Below are positions 1 through 6,691 of a DNA stretch of 10,170 nucleotides, one piece after another. The position numbers were made by a program, and so were the translations under genes. The number at the start of each line of letters is the position of its first letter. Position 1 is the first letter of the stretch. This stretch comes from Bacteroidota bacterium. Lineage in GTDB: Bacteria > Bacteroidota > Bacteroidia > Bacteroidales > UBA12481. The stretch spans positions 1-10,170 of the forward strand of contig JAUVKA010000108.1 in NCBI GenBank assembly GCA_030592205.1, in the 5' to 3' direction. The notes below the pieces were generated by a model that was given only the letters and a program-made list of their open reading frames with translations, searched no databases and had not been told where the DNA came from.

Positions 1-3000
1 ATGAAAAAAAAAATAATTAGAATTATGAAACTATCAGGTTTCCTAATACTGTTTTCTGTTCTGCAGGTTTTGGCTGTTGATTCTTATTCACAGCACACAA
101 AGCTAACACTCGATCTGAAGAATGTAACTATAGAAGATGCATTAAAAACCATTGAAGACCAGAGCGAATTCTTTTTCCTCTATAGTCCGAAGATGGTTGA
201 TGTATCCAGAAAAGTTGATATTGAGTTAGCTGATAAAAAGGTTGACTTTGTATTAAACCAGATGTTTGCCGGCACAGGAGTGGATTATGTTATAAAGGAC
301 CGGCAAATTGTAATTACTACCGATGAAATGATCCAACCATTTAAAAAGGAAACACCACAACAGATTGTTGTTACAGGTAATGTTACCGACGAAGACGGCA
401 ATACTCTTCCGGGGGTTAACATCATCATAAAGGGAACTCTAAAGGGGTTTACTACTGATGCTGATGGTAATTACACCCTTCAGGTTGATAGTCCTGATGC
501 AATTCTGGTTTTTTCCTTTCTTGGTTATCGAACACAGGAAGTAACCGTTGATAATCAAACCCAAATTGATGTTACGATGGTAACTGATATTATTGGTTTG
601 GAAGAGGTGATTGCAATTGGTTATGGGTCTCAAAGGAGAAATGACCTGACTGGCTCCATTACTTCCGTAAACTCGGAACAGCTTGAACCTACATTGAATA
701 CAAACTTATTTAAGTCTTTACAGGGTACTGTTGCCGGGCTGAGAATTACACAGAACAATTTTGAGCCTGGAGCCAGTCAGGAAATTCGTATCCGGGGAGA
801 AAATTCGTTATCTGCGAGTAACAATCCATTGATTATTCTTGATGGTATACCCTATACGGGTGACATGAATGATATTAATCCTTACGATATTGAATCAGTG
901 TCCATACTGAAGGATGCTTCTTCTACTGCAATTTATGGTGCAAGGTCAGCAAATGGTGTGATAATTGTCACTACTAAGACGGGTAAACCAGGGAAACTGA
1001 GCATCAATTTTAATTCAACAGTGGGTTTATCGTCTGTTGCAAATAAGTCAATAGAAATGTTGGACGGAGATGGCTATATAAGTTTTATACAGGACAAGAT
1101 CCTTTATGAAGGGGGATCAGCAAACCAGGATCCATCGGAATGGTTGTTTTCTAATGCATATCCTCAGTATCAAGCAGGCACAGAAACAGATTGGCTGGAT
1201 CTGGTCTTTAGAACTGCCCTAGTACAGGATCAATTGCTCAGCATGTCAGGGGGTACCAAAGAAACAACATATTACACTTCAGTGGGGTATCTTGATGAGC
1301 CAGGTATAGTCGAGAATAGTGGGTTTGAAAGAATTACCCTGCGTTCAAATGTCCGCCACGACCTAAATGATTGGTTGACAGTAGGTTCTAATCTTCAGTT
1401 TTCCCACACTGACAGTGATGGTGGCGGTGCTACGCCCAGTGTTTCATTTGCAATGAGACAGACCCCTTATGGAAAACTAAAGGAAGATAATGGAGATTAT
1501 ACTTTTTATCCTCAATTTCCTGAGACATACTTTCCAAATCCGTTTGCAGATGATGATGCAACAGTTGATGACATCAGTAAACAGGCGCTGATTAACCTGT
1601 TTGCGGAAATCAAACCAACTTTTATTCCCGGTCTGTCGTATAGATTAAATTATGGCACCGATTTTCGGATTACAGAGAGTGGGACATACTATCCATCAAC
1701 TTCACTTTCAGGATTTGCGTACTCTGGAGTGGCTGATAAACGCACTACAACCAATAATTTTTGGACACTGGAAAATATTCTGCGATATGATAATAGCTGG
1801 GGCAATCATAACTTAGCAATTGTTGGTCTTTACAGTCGTGAAGCAACAACAGGAGAATATTCCAGGCAAACAGGAAGGGGTTTTGTGAATGATGATAATT
1901 TATATTATTATATTAACTCAGCTGAAACAAAAGATGCGTATACAGAATTGATGGAAAGAAGTCTGGTTTCGTATATGGGAAGACTCCATTACGACTATGC
2001 AAAGAAATACCTCCTTACAATTACTGCACGTCAGGACGGTTATTCCGGATTTGGAGAAGATAATAAATTTGGCTTCTTTCCTTCAGCTGCATTGGGATGG
2101 ACGATCAGTAACGAAGAATTCGCACAAAATATGGGTGTTGAGTTCTTAAAATTACGGCTTTCCTATGGTGTTAATGGTAACCAGGCGGTTGACCCGTATC
2201 AAACATTAGATAGGCTTAGAGATGCTAACACCCTTTTTGGAGACAACACAGCAGTAGTAAATGGGCTGAAAATAAATGCAGTAGGCAATCCTGACTTAAA
2301 ATGGGAAGGAACAACAACCTTCGATATAGGTCTTGATTTTGCATTTCTCCAAAACAAAATTTCTGGAACAATTGACTTTTATTCAAGCAATTCCCAGGAC
2401 TTATTAATGACAAGGCAGGTGCCTGTGATGAATGGATATACCAGTATATGGTATAATATTGGAGAGACGGAAAATAAAGGAGTTGAGATTAGCCTTAATA
2501 CAAGAAACATCACTAAATCAGATTTTACTTGGATTTCATCCTTTACTTTTTCATTAAACAGGGATAAGATTGTTGCACTTCGGGGAGAAGGTATAGATGA
2601 CATTGCCAACCAATGGTTTATTGGCGAACCTCTCCGCGTACATTATGGATATGAATACGATGGTCTCTGGGCGGCTGGTGAGGAGGAAGAGTTTGCAGCC
2701 TATGCTCCGGATGGAACATTTGAGGCGCACCTCGGTAAGCCAAAAGTAAAAGATATTAATAAGGACGGAGAAATTACAGAGGAGGACAGAGCTGTTTTAG
2801 GTTCACAACTTCCATCCTGGACGGGAGGTATGTTCAATGAGCTGAAATATAAAGACTGGTCATTATCAGTGTTTGTTAATACTGTTCAAGGAATTTACAG
2901 AAGTAATGATTGGTATTATCCACAAAGTTTTCAGGTTGAAAAAAATATGAATTACCTTGATGTCGACTATTGGAGGCTTGACAGGCCAAGCGATGAGTTT

Positions 3001-3315
3001 ATATCTGCAGGGATTGTGTATGATGCTGGCTATCCCTCCGCAGGTCCTCTGCATCTAAAGAATGCCAGTTTTGTCCGGATACAAAATGTTACACTATCCT
3101 ATGAATTTCCAAGATCTGTGATTGGGGAAAAAATAAGCAAATTAAGGATCTTCTTAAGTGCGCATAACTTGTTTACTTTTTCATCTTGGTTAGGATGGGA
3201 TCCTGAAGCCGGTACCACCTCTGCTTTAACCTCACTTGGTACTCTATATCCAAGTGCCCAAGTTCCATATCCAAGTGCCCGGACTTTTAGATTTGGCATT
3301 AATTTAGGATTATAA
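1..3315 (+). CDS. SusC/RagA-type TonB-dependent outer-membrane transporter with N-terminal STN domain
   Basis: Outer-membrane TonB-dependent channel that imports oligosaccharides together with the SusD protein encoded next. The 1104 residues show a signal peptide (about 1-31, ending SYSQ), an STN domain (about 43-105), a carboxypeptidase-D-like regulatory domain (about 123-200, with the GNVTDEDGNTLPGVN motif), a plug domain (about 208-325, with LDGIPY and KDASSTAIYGARSANG) and a long beta-barrel ending in FRFGINLGL. A DINKDGEITEED loop (about 917-928) matches the usual late-barrel segment of the family. Length is normal for the STN-containing subclass. In that subclass the STN domain usually passes a substrate signal to a FecR-like anti-sigma factor and an ECF sigma factor; neither is in this window. 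The ATG is the first base of the window; it gives a good signal peptide, but anything upstream is invisible. Family certain; substrate unknown. Confidence 0.96.
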   Translation: MKKKIIRIMKLSGFLILFSVLQVLAVDSYSQHTKLTLDLKNVTIEDALKTIEDQSEFFFLYSPKMVDVSRKVDIELADKKVDFVLNQMFAGTGVDYVIKDRQIVITTDEMIQPFKKETPQQIVVTGNVTDEDGNTLPGVNIIIKGTLKGFTTDADGNYTLQVDSPDAILVFSFLGYRTQEVTVDNQTQIDVTMVTDIIGLEEVIAIGYGSQRRNDLTGSITSVNSEQLEPTLNTNLFKSLQGTVAGLRITQNNFEPGASQEIRIRGENSLSASNNPLIILDGIPYTGDMNDINPYDIESVSILKDASSTAIYGARSANGVIIVTTKTGKPGKLSINFNSTVGLSSVANKSIEMLDGDGYISFIQDKILYEGGSANQDPSEWLFSNAYPQYQAGTETDWLDLVFRTALVQDQLLSMSGGTKETTYYTSVGYLDEPGIVENSGFERITLRSNVRHDLNDWLTVGSNLQFSHTDSDGGGATPSVSFAMRQTPYGKLKEDNGDYTFYPQFPETYFPNPFADDDATVDDISKQALINLFAEIKPTFIPGLSYRLNYGTDFRITESGTYYPSTSLSGFAYSGVADKRTTTNNFWTLENILRYDNSWGNHNLAIVGLYSREATTGEYSRQTGRGFVNDDNLYYYINSAETKDAYTELMERSLVSYMGRLHYDYAKKYLLTITARQDGYSGFGEDNKFGFFPSAALGWTISNEEFAQNMGVEFLKLRLSYGVNGNQAVDPYQTLDRLRDANTLFGDNTAVVNGLKINAVGNPDLKWEGTTTFDIGLDFAFLQNKISGTIDFYSSNSQDLLMTRQVPVMNGYTSIWYNIGETENKGVEISLNTRNITKSDFTWISSFTFSLNRDKIVALRGEGIDDIANQWFIGEPLRVHYGYEYDGLWAAGEEEEFAAYAPDGTFEAHLGKPKVKDINKDGEITEEDRAVLGSQLPSWTGGMFNELKYKDWSLSVFVNTVQGIYRSNDWYYPQSFQVEKNMNYLDVDYWRLDRPSDEFISAGIVYDAGYPSAGPLHLKNASFVRIQNVTLSYEFPRSVIGEKISKLRIFLSAHNLFTFSSWLGWDPEAGTTSALTSLGTLYPSAQVPYPSARTFRFGINLGL
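3246..3287 (+). repeat. Short direct repeat (14 bp exact, 21-bp period) near the SusC 3' end
   Basis: The 14-mer ATATCCAAGTGCCC occurs at 3246-3259 and again at 3267-3280. The 21-bp period is seven codons and encodes YPSA twice, just before the final barrel strand. The spacing keeps the frame, so it looks like a small in-frame duplication or a chance property of a Pro/Ser-rich loop. There is no sign that it harms the gene. Confidence 0.5.
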
Positions 3316-3335
3316 ACTGTATAAAATTTACTATT

Positions 3336-4913
3336 ATGAAAATACATAAAATATCAGGTTTCCTTCTGTTGACAGGAATACTATTTATGGTTCCATCATG
3401 TGATGATGAAGAATTCTTAACAGAGTATCCAAAAAGTTTTAATGCTCCTGATAATACTTTTACAAGCACAAAGGGATTTAATACTGCTGTGAATGGCCTA
3501 TATTCCCAGGCTCAAAGTGAATATCGGGATATAGTTTACGGAACCCTTTATTCCGGAACAGATCTATGTTTAAATGCATTAACACACCCTGTTTATAAGG
3601 TCGTTGAATCATTGGGGGAGAATTTGAACAGTGCATATTACGGCTGCGAAACATTTTGGAATTGGGCTTATACGTTTATCGCAAATGCCAATATGATTCT
3701 TGAGGCGCTTGAACTTTCGGATGTCAATTGGGATTCACCGTCAGACAAGGTGCTAATAGAGGCTCAGACTCGTTTTTTTAGGGCATATGCTTACAGGACA
3801 CTCTCTTACACTTTTGGTGGTGTACCTATTGTGTTGAAAGTAGCAAAACCATTCAAGCTTGATTATACAAAGAGTAGCCTAACTGATGTCCTTGATTTAA
3901 TGATCAGTGACTTTACATTTGCTGCTAATAACCTGCCTGCTGAAGTAACTGAAGAAGGCAGAATCGTAAAAGCTGCAGCACAGCATTATCTTGCTGAAGC
4001 TCACATGTATAAAGAAGAGTGGACTACAGCCGAAGCACTGTTAAATTCCATTATTTCGTCACCTCTTTATTCCTTAATGACTGAACGTTTTGGAATGCAT
4101 TTAAGTGAAGAGGGGGATGTCTTCTCTGATATATTTAAGGAAGATAATGCAAACCGCTCTTCAGGTAACCTGGAATCAATCTGGGTTATTCAAATGCAAT
4201 ATAACTGGGATCAGGGTTTTAATTATTTTAAAGATTGGTCTCGTCGAGCCATGGTGCTTTATTATTCTCGGGTAACCGGCTTTCTACTGTGCGATTCTCT
4301 CGGTGGACGCGGTGTAGGACGACTTCGTCCGACAGATTTTTGGTTGAATTCTTATGAATCACAAGATATAAGAAACTCAGGATTCAATCTAAGGCGAAAG
4401 TATTATTACAATGATCCTACTCATGAGGACTTTGGGAAGGAATTCCCCATGACGGATGAATTAAAGGAGTCGGGATCTTTATATGCGTCAACAAGAAAAT
4501 TTGACTTTGGGAAAACAGTAGATAACCCAGCTTACGCATTTAACGAAAAAGATAATTATAAAATCCGTTTAGCGGAAACCTATCTGCTTCTTGCTGAAGC
4601 TCAATTTAAACAGGGCAAATTAGATGATGCAGCTACCAGTATTAATATGGTAAGAATCAGAGCTAATGCGACACCTGTACTTCCAGCTGAAGTGACTCTT
4701 GACTATATTTTAGATGAGCGTGCAAGAGAATTATTCGGAGAGTATCCGAGAAAGTATACCTTGACCAGGACAGGGACATTTGTAGACAGGGTGAAAATGC
4801 ACAACGCGGTAACAGCTGAATTCGTACAAGAATTTAATGCGCTTTGGCCCATACCTCAATCTGCAATTGATGCAAATCAAGGAGCAGAACTCGTACAAAA
4901 TCCCGGATATTAA
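3336..4913 (+). CDS. SusD/RagB-type surface glycan-binding lipoprotein
   Basis: Cell-surface lipoprotein that caps the SusC channel and binds the glycan before import. The 525-residue product begins with a lipoprotein signal peptide whose lipobox is VPSC (Cys22). DDEE follows, the acidic pattern that serves as a surface-export signal in Bacteroidota. Family landmarks are RFFRAYAYRTLSYTFGGVPI (about 146-165), the TPR-like helix NYKIRLAETYLLLAEAQF (about 407-424), ILDERARELFGE (about 457-468) and the C-terminal WPIPQSAID...QNPGY, which ends the protein as in complete family members. It starts 20 bp after the SusC stop, so the two are almost certainly co-transcribed. The region before the ATG is A/T-rich with no Shine-Dalgarno sequence, normal for this phylum. 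Length and ends suggest an intact gene. The bound glycan cannot be read from the sequence. Confidence 0.96.
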   Translation: MKIHKISGFLLLTGILFMVPSCDDEEFLTEYPKSFNAPDNTFTSTKGFNTAVNGLYSQAQSEYRDIVYGTLYSGTDLCLNALTHPVYKVVESLGENLNSAYYGCETFWNWAYTFIANANMILEALELSDVNWDSPSDKVLIEAQTRFFRAYAYRTLSYTFGGVPIVLKVAKPFKLDYTKSSLTDVLDLMISDFTFAANNLPAEVTEEGRIVKAAAQHYLAEAHMYKEEWTTAEALLNSIISSPLYSLMTERFGMHLSEEGDVFSDIFKEDNANRSSGNLESIWVIQMQYNWDQGFNYFKDWSRRAMVLYYSRVTGFLLCDSLGGRGVGRLRPTDFWLNSYESQDIRNSGFNLRRKYYYNDPTHEDFGKEFPMTDELKESGSLYASTRKFDFGKTVDNPAYAFNEKDNYKIRLAETYLLLAEAQFKQGKLDDAATSINMVRIRANATPVLPAEVTLDYILDERARELFGEYPRKYTLTRTGTFVDRVKMHNAVTAEFVQEFNALWPIPQSAIDANQGAELVQNPGY

Positions 4914-4917
4914 TTGA

Positions 4918-4957
4918 AATAACTTCATCCCTGTCATGCGACAGGGATGAAGTTATT
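4918..4957. terminator. Perfect 18-bp inverted repeat with 4-nt loop after the SusCD pair
   Basis: The left arm (4918-4935) and right arm (4940-4957) are perfect reverse complements around the loop ATGC; the core is AACTTCATCCCTGTC. It begins four bases after the SusD stop codon, where a transcription terminator or a 3'-end-stabilising hairpin would sit. No long T tract follows on the + strand (CTAATATTTCG), so it is not a textbook intrinsic terminator. It could attenuate read-through or separate SusCD mRNA from downstream genes. The hairpin is seen directly; its role is inferred. Confidence 0.75.
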
Positions 4958-5327
4958 CTAATATTTCGAGTGATGCTATTTACTCATACTTTTAGGCTTA
5001 AGCTTCATTACAAATCATTGAAACTGCTGGATATTTATTACATGGACGAATAGATGATTAAGTTTTTTCGTGCTCTCAATGGTTTTTTCAGATTAATAAT
5101 TTGAAGTAATCGGCTATTTATTCAGACTGGTAGTTTGATTTTATATTAGCATCTAAAAAAGTAATATGTGAAGACGAAAAAGTGATGAATATATATAAAC
5201 AGTGCCTGCACGAAAACGTTCAATTAATAGATATACAGTGGATTAAAGTTGAAAACATGTTTAAATCTTCCAGGTTTTTCCTTTGGTAGATTTACCGAAA
5301 ATACTGAATCAAAAATAATCAACATCA
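4958..5327. other. AT-rich intergenic region, no gene seen
   Basis: This 370-bp stretch separates the SusCD hairpin from the secreted propeller gene. I see no convincing reading frame, RNA gene or repeat in it. It probably carries the promoter for the 5328 gene, but I could not find a good pair of Bacteroidota-type elements (TTTG near -33 with TAnnTTTG near -7) at the right spacing. Partial matches such as TAATTTG (about 5096-5102) and TAGTTTG (about 5131-5137) lack a well-placed partner. A short palindromic core, AACGTT, lies at 5215-5220 and is weak evidence of a regulator site. Confidence 0.5.
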
Positions 5328-6614
5328 ATGAATATTAAAATCATTATTAGTATTCTCTCGGTTTTAATAAGTAATAGCTTAATTGCGCAATCACATTGGA
5401 ATAACCCTATTCAAAAGGAGGATCCGTTAGGCATACCCTTGGTGGAAACTTCGCCTTTTGTATTTGAAGACAGGTTATATCTCCTTGAAAACCATCAACG
5501 ATTTTGGGATTTTCCCGGCGAAAAGATAGGGACCCTATTTCATGAAGATGAAGTACGTATACGTGATATACAAACAGATAAAATAGTCTCTGTTGCATTA
5601 CGGAATCATGGTTTTGGCACAGTACTTACCTGGGATGAAAGAGTATATGTATTTGCAGCAAAGTATGGAGAGAACAAGTGGCGTCATATAACAGAAATTA
5701 CCATGACCAGTTCCGCAGATTTGAAAAACTGGACAAAGCCGGTCACGGTATTACGGGCTGCTCCTGATGAATTTTTTTTCAATACAGCAGTATGCAGGGC
5801 AAAAGATAAATTCGTTTTGTTGTACGAAACCAATGACAAACGATGGCCGGCCTTTACTTTCCGGTATATGGAATCTTCAGATTTACAAACGTGGGAAGAG
5901 ATACCTGGTGCTGTATATGGAAAAGACAAGTATGTGGGCGGGCCTGCCTTATATTTTGAAGGAGGTTATTATTACACGCTTTATCTTGAATCACTTGGGA
6001 ATGGTTACTACGAAACCCGCATCACACGGTCGCAAGATTTGTTCAACTGGGAAGATGCACCGGAGGATAGACCTTTTATAACTTTTGATACTACACATAA
6101 AAACATTCCGTTACATGAACCAGATGTAAGTGAATGTAATGCTTCGGATGTTGAGTTGTGCTATTTCAGGGGAAGAACCATTCTGTATTTTACAGGTGGG
6201 GATCAGCATAGATGTGGTGACCTCCAACGGGCCACCTATGAAGGAACGCCTCAGCAGTTGTTTGAACATTTTTTTAAGGATACTAAGAACCCATCCACTC
6301 TTTCTGACGAAATAAGGCCGAATACAATCGCCTTTGACGGCAAGTATCTGAGTATTGATCAGCACCCTTTCCTGTCACAACATGATATCGTGTTTTTGTC
6401 ACCGGCTGTTGAAGGATATGAAGGATTTCCTTTAGGCAACGGCGACATGGGTGCCATGGCATGGACGCCACCAAACAAACTGTTTTTTCAGATCAATAAA
6501 ACGAATACGTGGGAGAGTGGCGTTGTGATACCCATCCCCGTATCTCACCGGATGGAACAAGAGTGGTTATTGATTGCTCTGTGGGTGACAGAGGTCGTCA
6601 GTTGGTCCTTATGA
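5328..6614 (+). CDS. Secreted GH43-like five-bladed propeller protein, running into a truncated GH95-like domain (composite ORF)
   Basis: The 428-residue frame begins with a signal peptide (1-21, ending LIAQ). Residues about 38-316 form a five-bladed beta-propeller like those of GH43/GH32-type glycosidases. The blade motif S-x-D-L-x-x-W appears three times (SSADLKNW about 128, SSDLQTW about 183, SQDLFNW about 235), followed by CGDLQRATYEGTPQQLFEHFF, which looks like the end of the module. Without alignment I cannot assign catalytic acids, so enzyme versus binding protein is open. After a linker (about 317-343) the frame continues into the N-terminal start of a GH95-like glycosidase (344 to about 395). 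It then loses family similarity, and the last ~33 residues look like out-of-frame sequence. The propeller looks intact; the whole product is probably a truncated remnant of a much larger two-module protein. A near-identical N-terminus restarts at 10073. Confidence 0.8.
   Translation: MNIKIIISILSVLISNSLIAQSHWNNPIQKEDPLGIPLVETSPFVFEDRLYLLENHQRFWDFPGEKIGTLFHEDEVRIRDIQTDKIVSVALRNHGFGTVLTWDERVYVFAAKYGENKWRHITEITMTSSADLKNWTKPVTVLRAAPDEFFFNTAVCRAKDKFVLLYETNDKRWPAFTFRYMESSDLQTWEEIPGAVYGKDKYVGGPALYFEGGYYYTLYLESLGNGYYETRITRSQDLFNWEDAPEDRPFITFDTTHKNIPLHEPDVSECNASDVELCYFRGRTILYFTGGDQHRCGDLQRATYEGTPQQLFEHFFKDTKNPSTLSDEIRPNTIAFDGKYLSIDQHPFLSQHDIVFLSPAVEGYEGFPLGNGDMGAMAWTPPNKLFFQINKTNTWESGVVIPIPVSHRMEQEWLLIALWVTEVVSWSL
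5361..5431 (+). repeat. Direct repeat, copy 1 (partner at 10100-10170)
   Basis: These 71 bp match 10100-10170 at 64 positions by my hand alignment, including a 29-bp exact block (5379-5407 against 10118-10146). Both copies encode the end of a signal peptide and the mature start SHWNNPIQKEDPL. The mismatches are concentrated at the upstream end and at third codon positions. That pattern fits an older gene duplication under coding constraint better than a recent exact copy. The repeat continues past the window, so its full length is unknown. Confidence 0.85.
6357..6515 (+). pseudogene. N-terminal fragment of a GH95-like (alpha-L-fucosidase-type) glycosidase
   Basis: Residues about 344-396 of the composite frame contain EGFPLGNGDMGAMAW followed by LFFQINKTNTW. 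This matches the start of the GH95 N-terminal beta-sandwich (typical pattern PLGNGxxGAMv...xxLNxxxxW). GH95 enzymes are mostly alpha-1,2-L-fucosidases or L-galactosidases of roughly 750 residues; related families (for example DUF5703 proteins) share a similar start. Only about 50 residues are present. The catalytic (alpha/alpha)6 barrel is missing, so no activity is expected. Similarity stops right after the Trp codon at 6510-6512, where another gene fragment begins in a different frame. Confidence 0.65.
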
Positions 6615-6643
6615 ATTTGCAGGATGTTATTACTGAGCGCTAA
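6506..6643 (+). pseudogene. C-terminal remnant of a PD40/TolB-like beta-propeller protein
   Basis: Frame 2, upstream and overlapping the end of the composite frame, encodes YVGEWRCDTHPRISPDGT and then VVIDCS...GRQLVLMNLQDVITER, stopping at TAA 6641-6643. The pattern W-R-C-D-x-H-P-R-x-S-x-D-G...D-S...RQ-x-x-x-x-x-L is typical of the last blade and end of PD40 propeller proteins annotated as oligogalacturonate-lyase-like or TolB-like. No start is possible here because the same frame has a TAA at 6497-6499, a few codons upstream. About 45 codons of what is usually a 400-residue or longer protein remain, so it is a 5'-deleted gene. Its stop lies 48 bp before the symporter start, so the lost gene was probably once the first member of the downstream cassette. 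The identification rests on motif recall, not alignment. Confidence 0.6.
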
Positions 6644-6691
6644 GGCTTGTTATTATGATCAGTTTTTCCATCAATCTACAAATAAGCATCT

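Noticed and set aside
5090..5170. Possible Bacteroidota promoter elements (TAATTTG, TAGTTTG)
   Set aside because: Each is one base short of TAnnTTTG and no TTTG lies 19-21 bp upstream; such matches are expected by chance in AT-rich DNA.
5212..5221. GAAAACGTTC, resembling a LacI-family operator core
   Set aside because: Only the central AACGTT is palindromic, the flanks do not match, and no second copy or LacI-type regulator gene is seen in the window.
5767..6081. Second + strand open frame (104 codons) inside the propeller gene
   Set aside because: It is in a shifted frame within the propeller-coding stretch, whose own frame carries clear blade motifs; no family features or start signal support it.
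5328..6614. A simple sequencing frameshift splitting a full-length GH95-like gene
   Set aside because: After the break no frame continues a GH95-like protein; the sequence changes to a different family and reaches the symporter gene within 180 bp, so a single-base error cannot explain it.
6506..6643. A small intact gene at the PD40-like segment
   Set aside because: The frame has a stop at 6497-6499 and no plausible start codon before the conserved motif, which belongs to the last blade of a larger protein; a gene remnant is the better reading.
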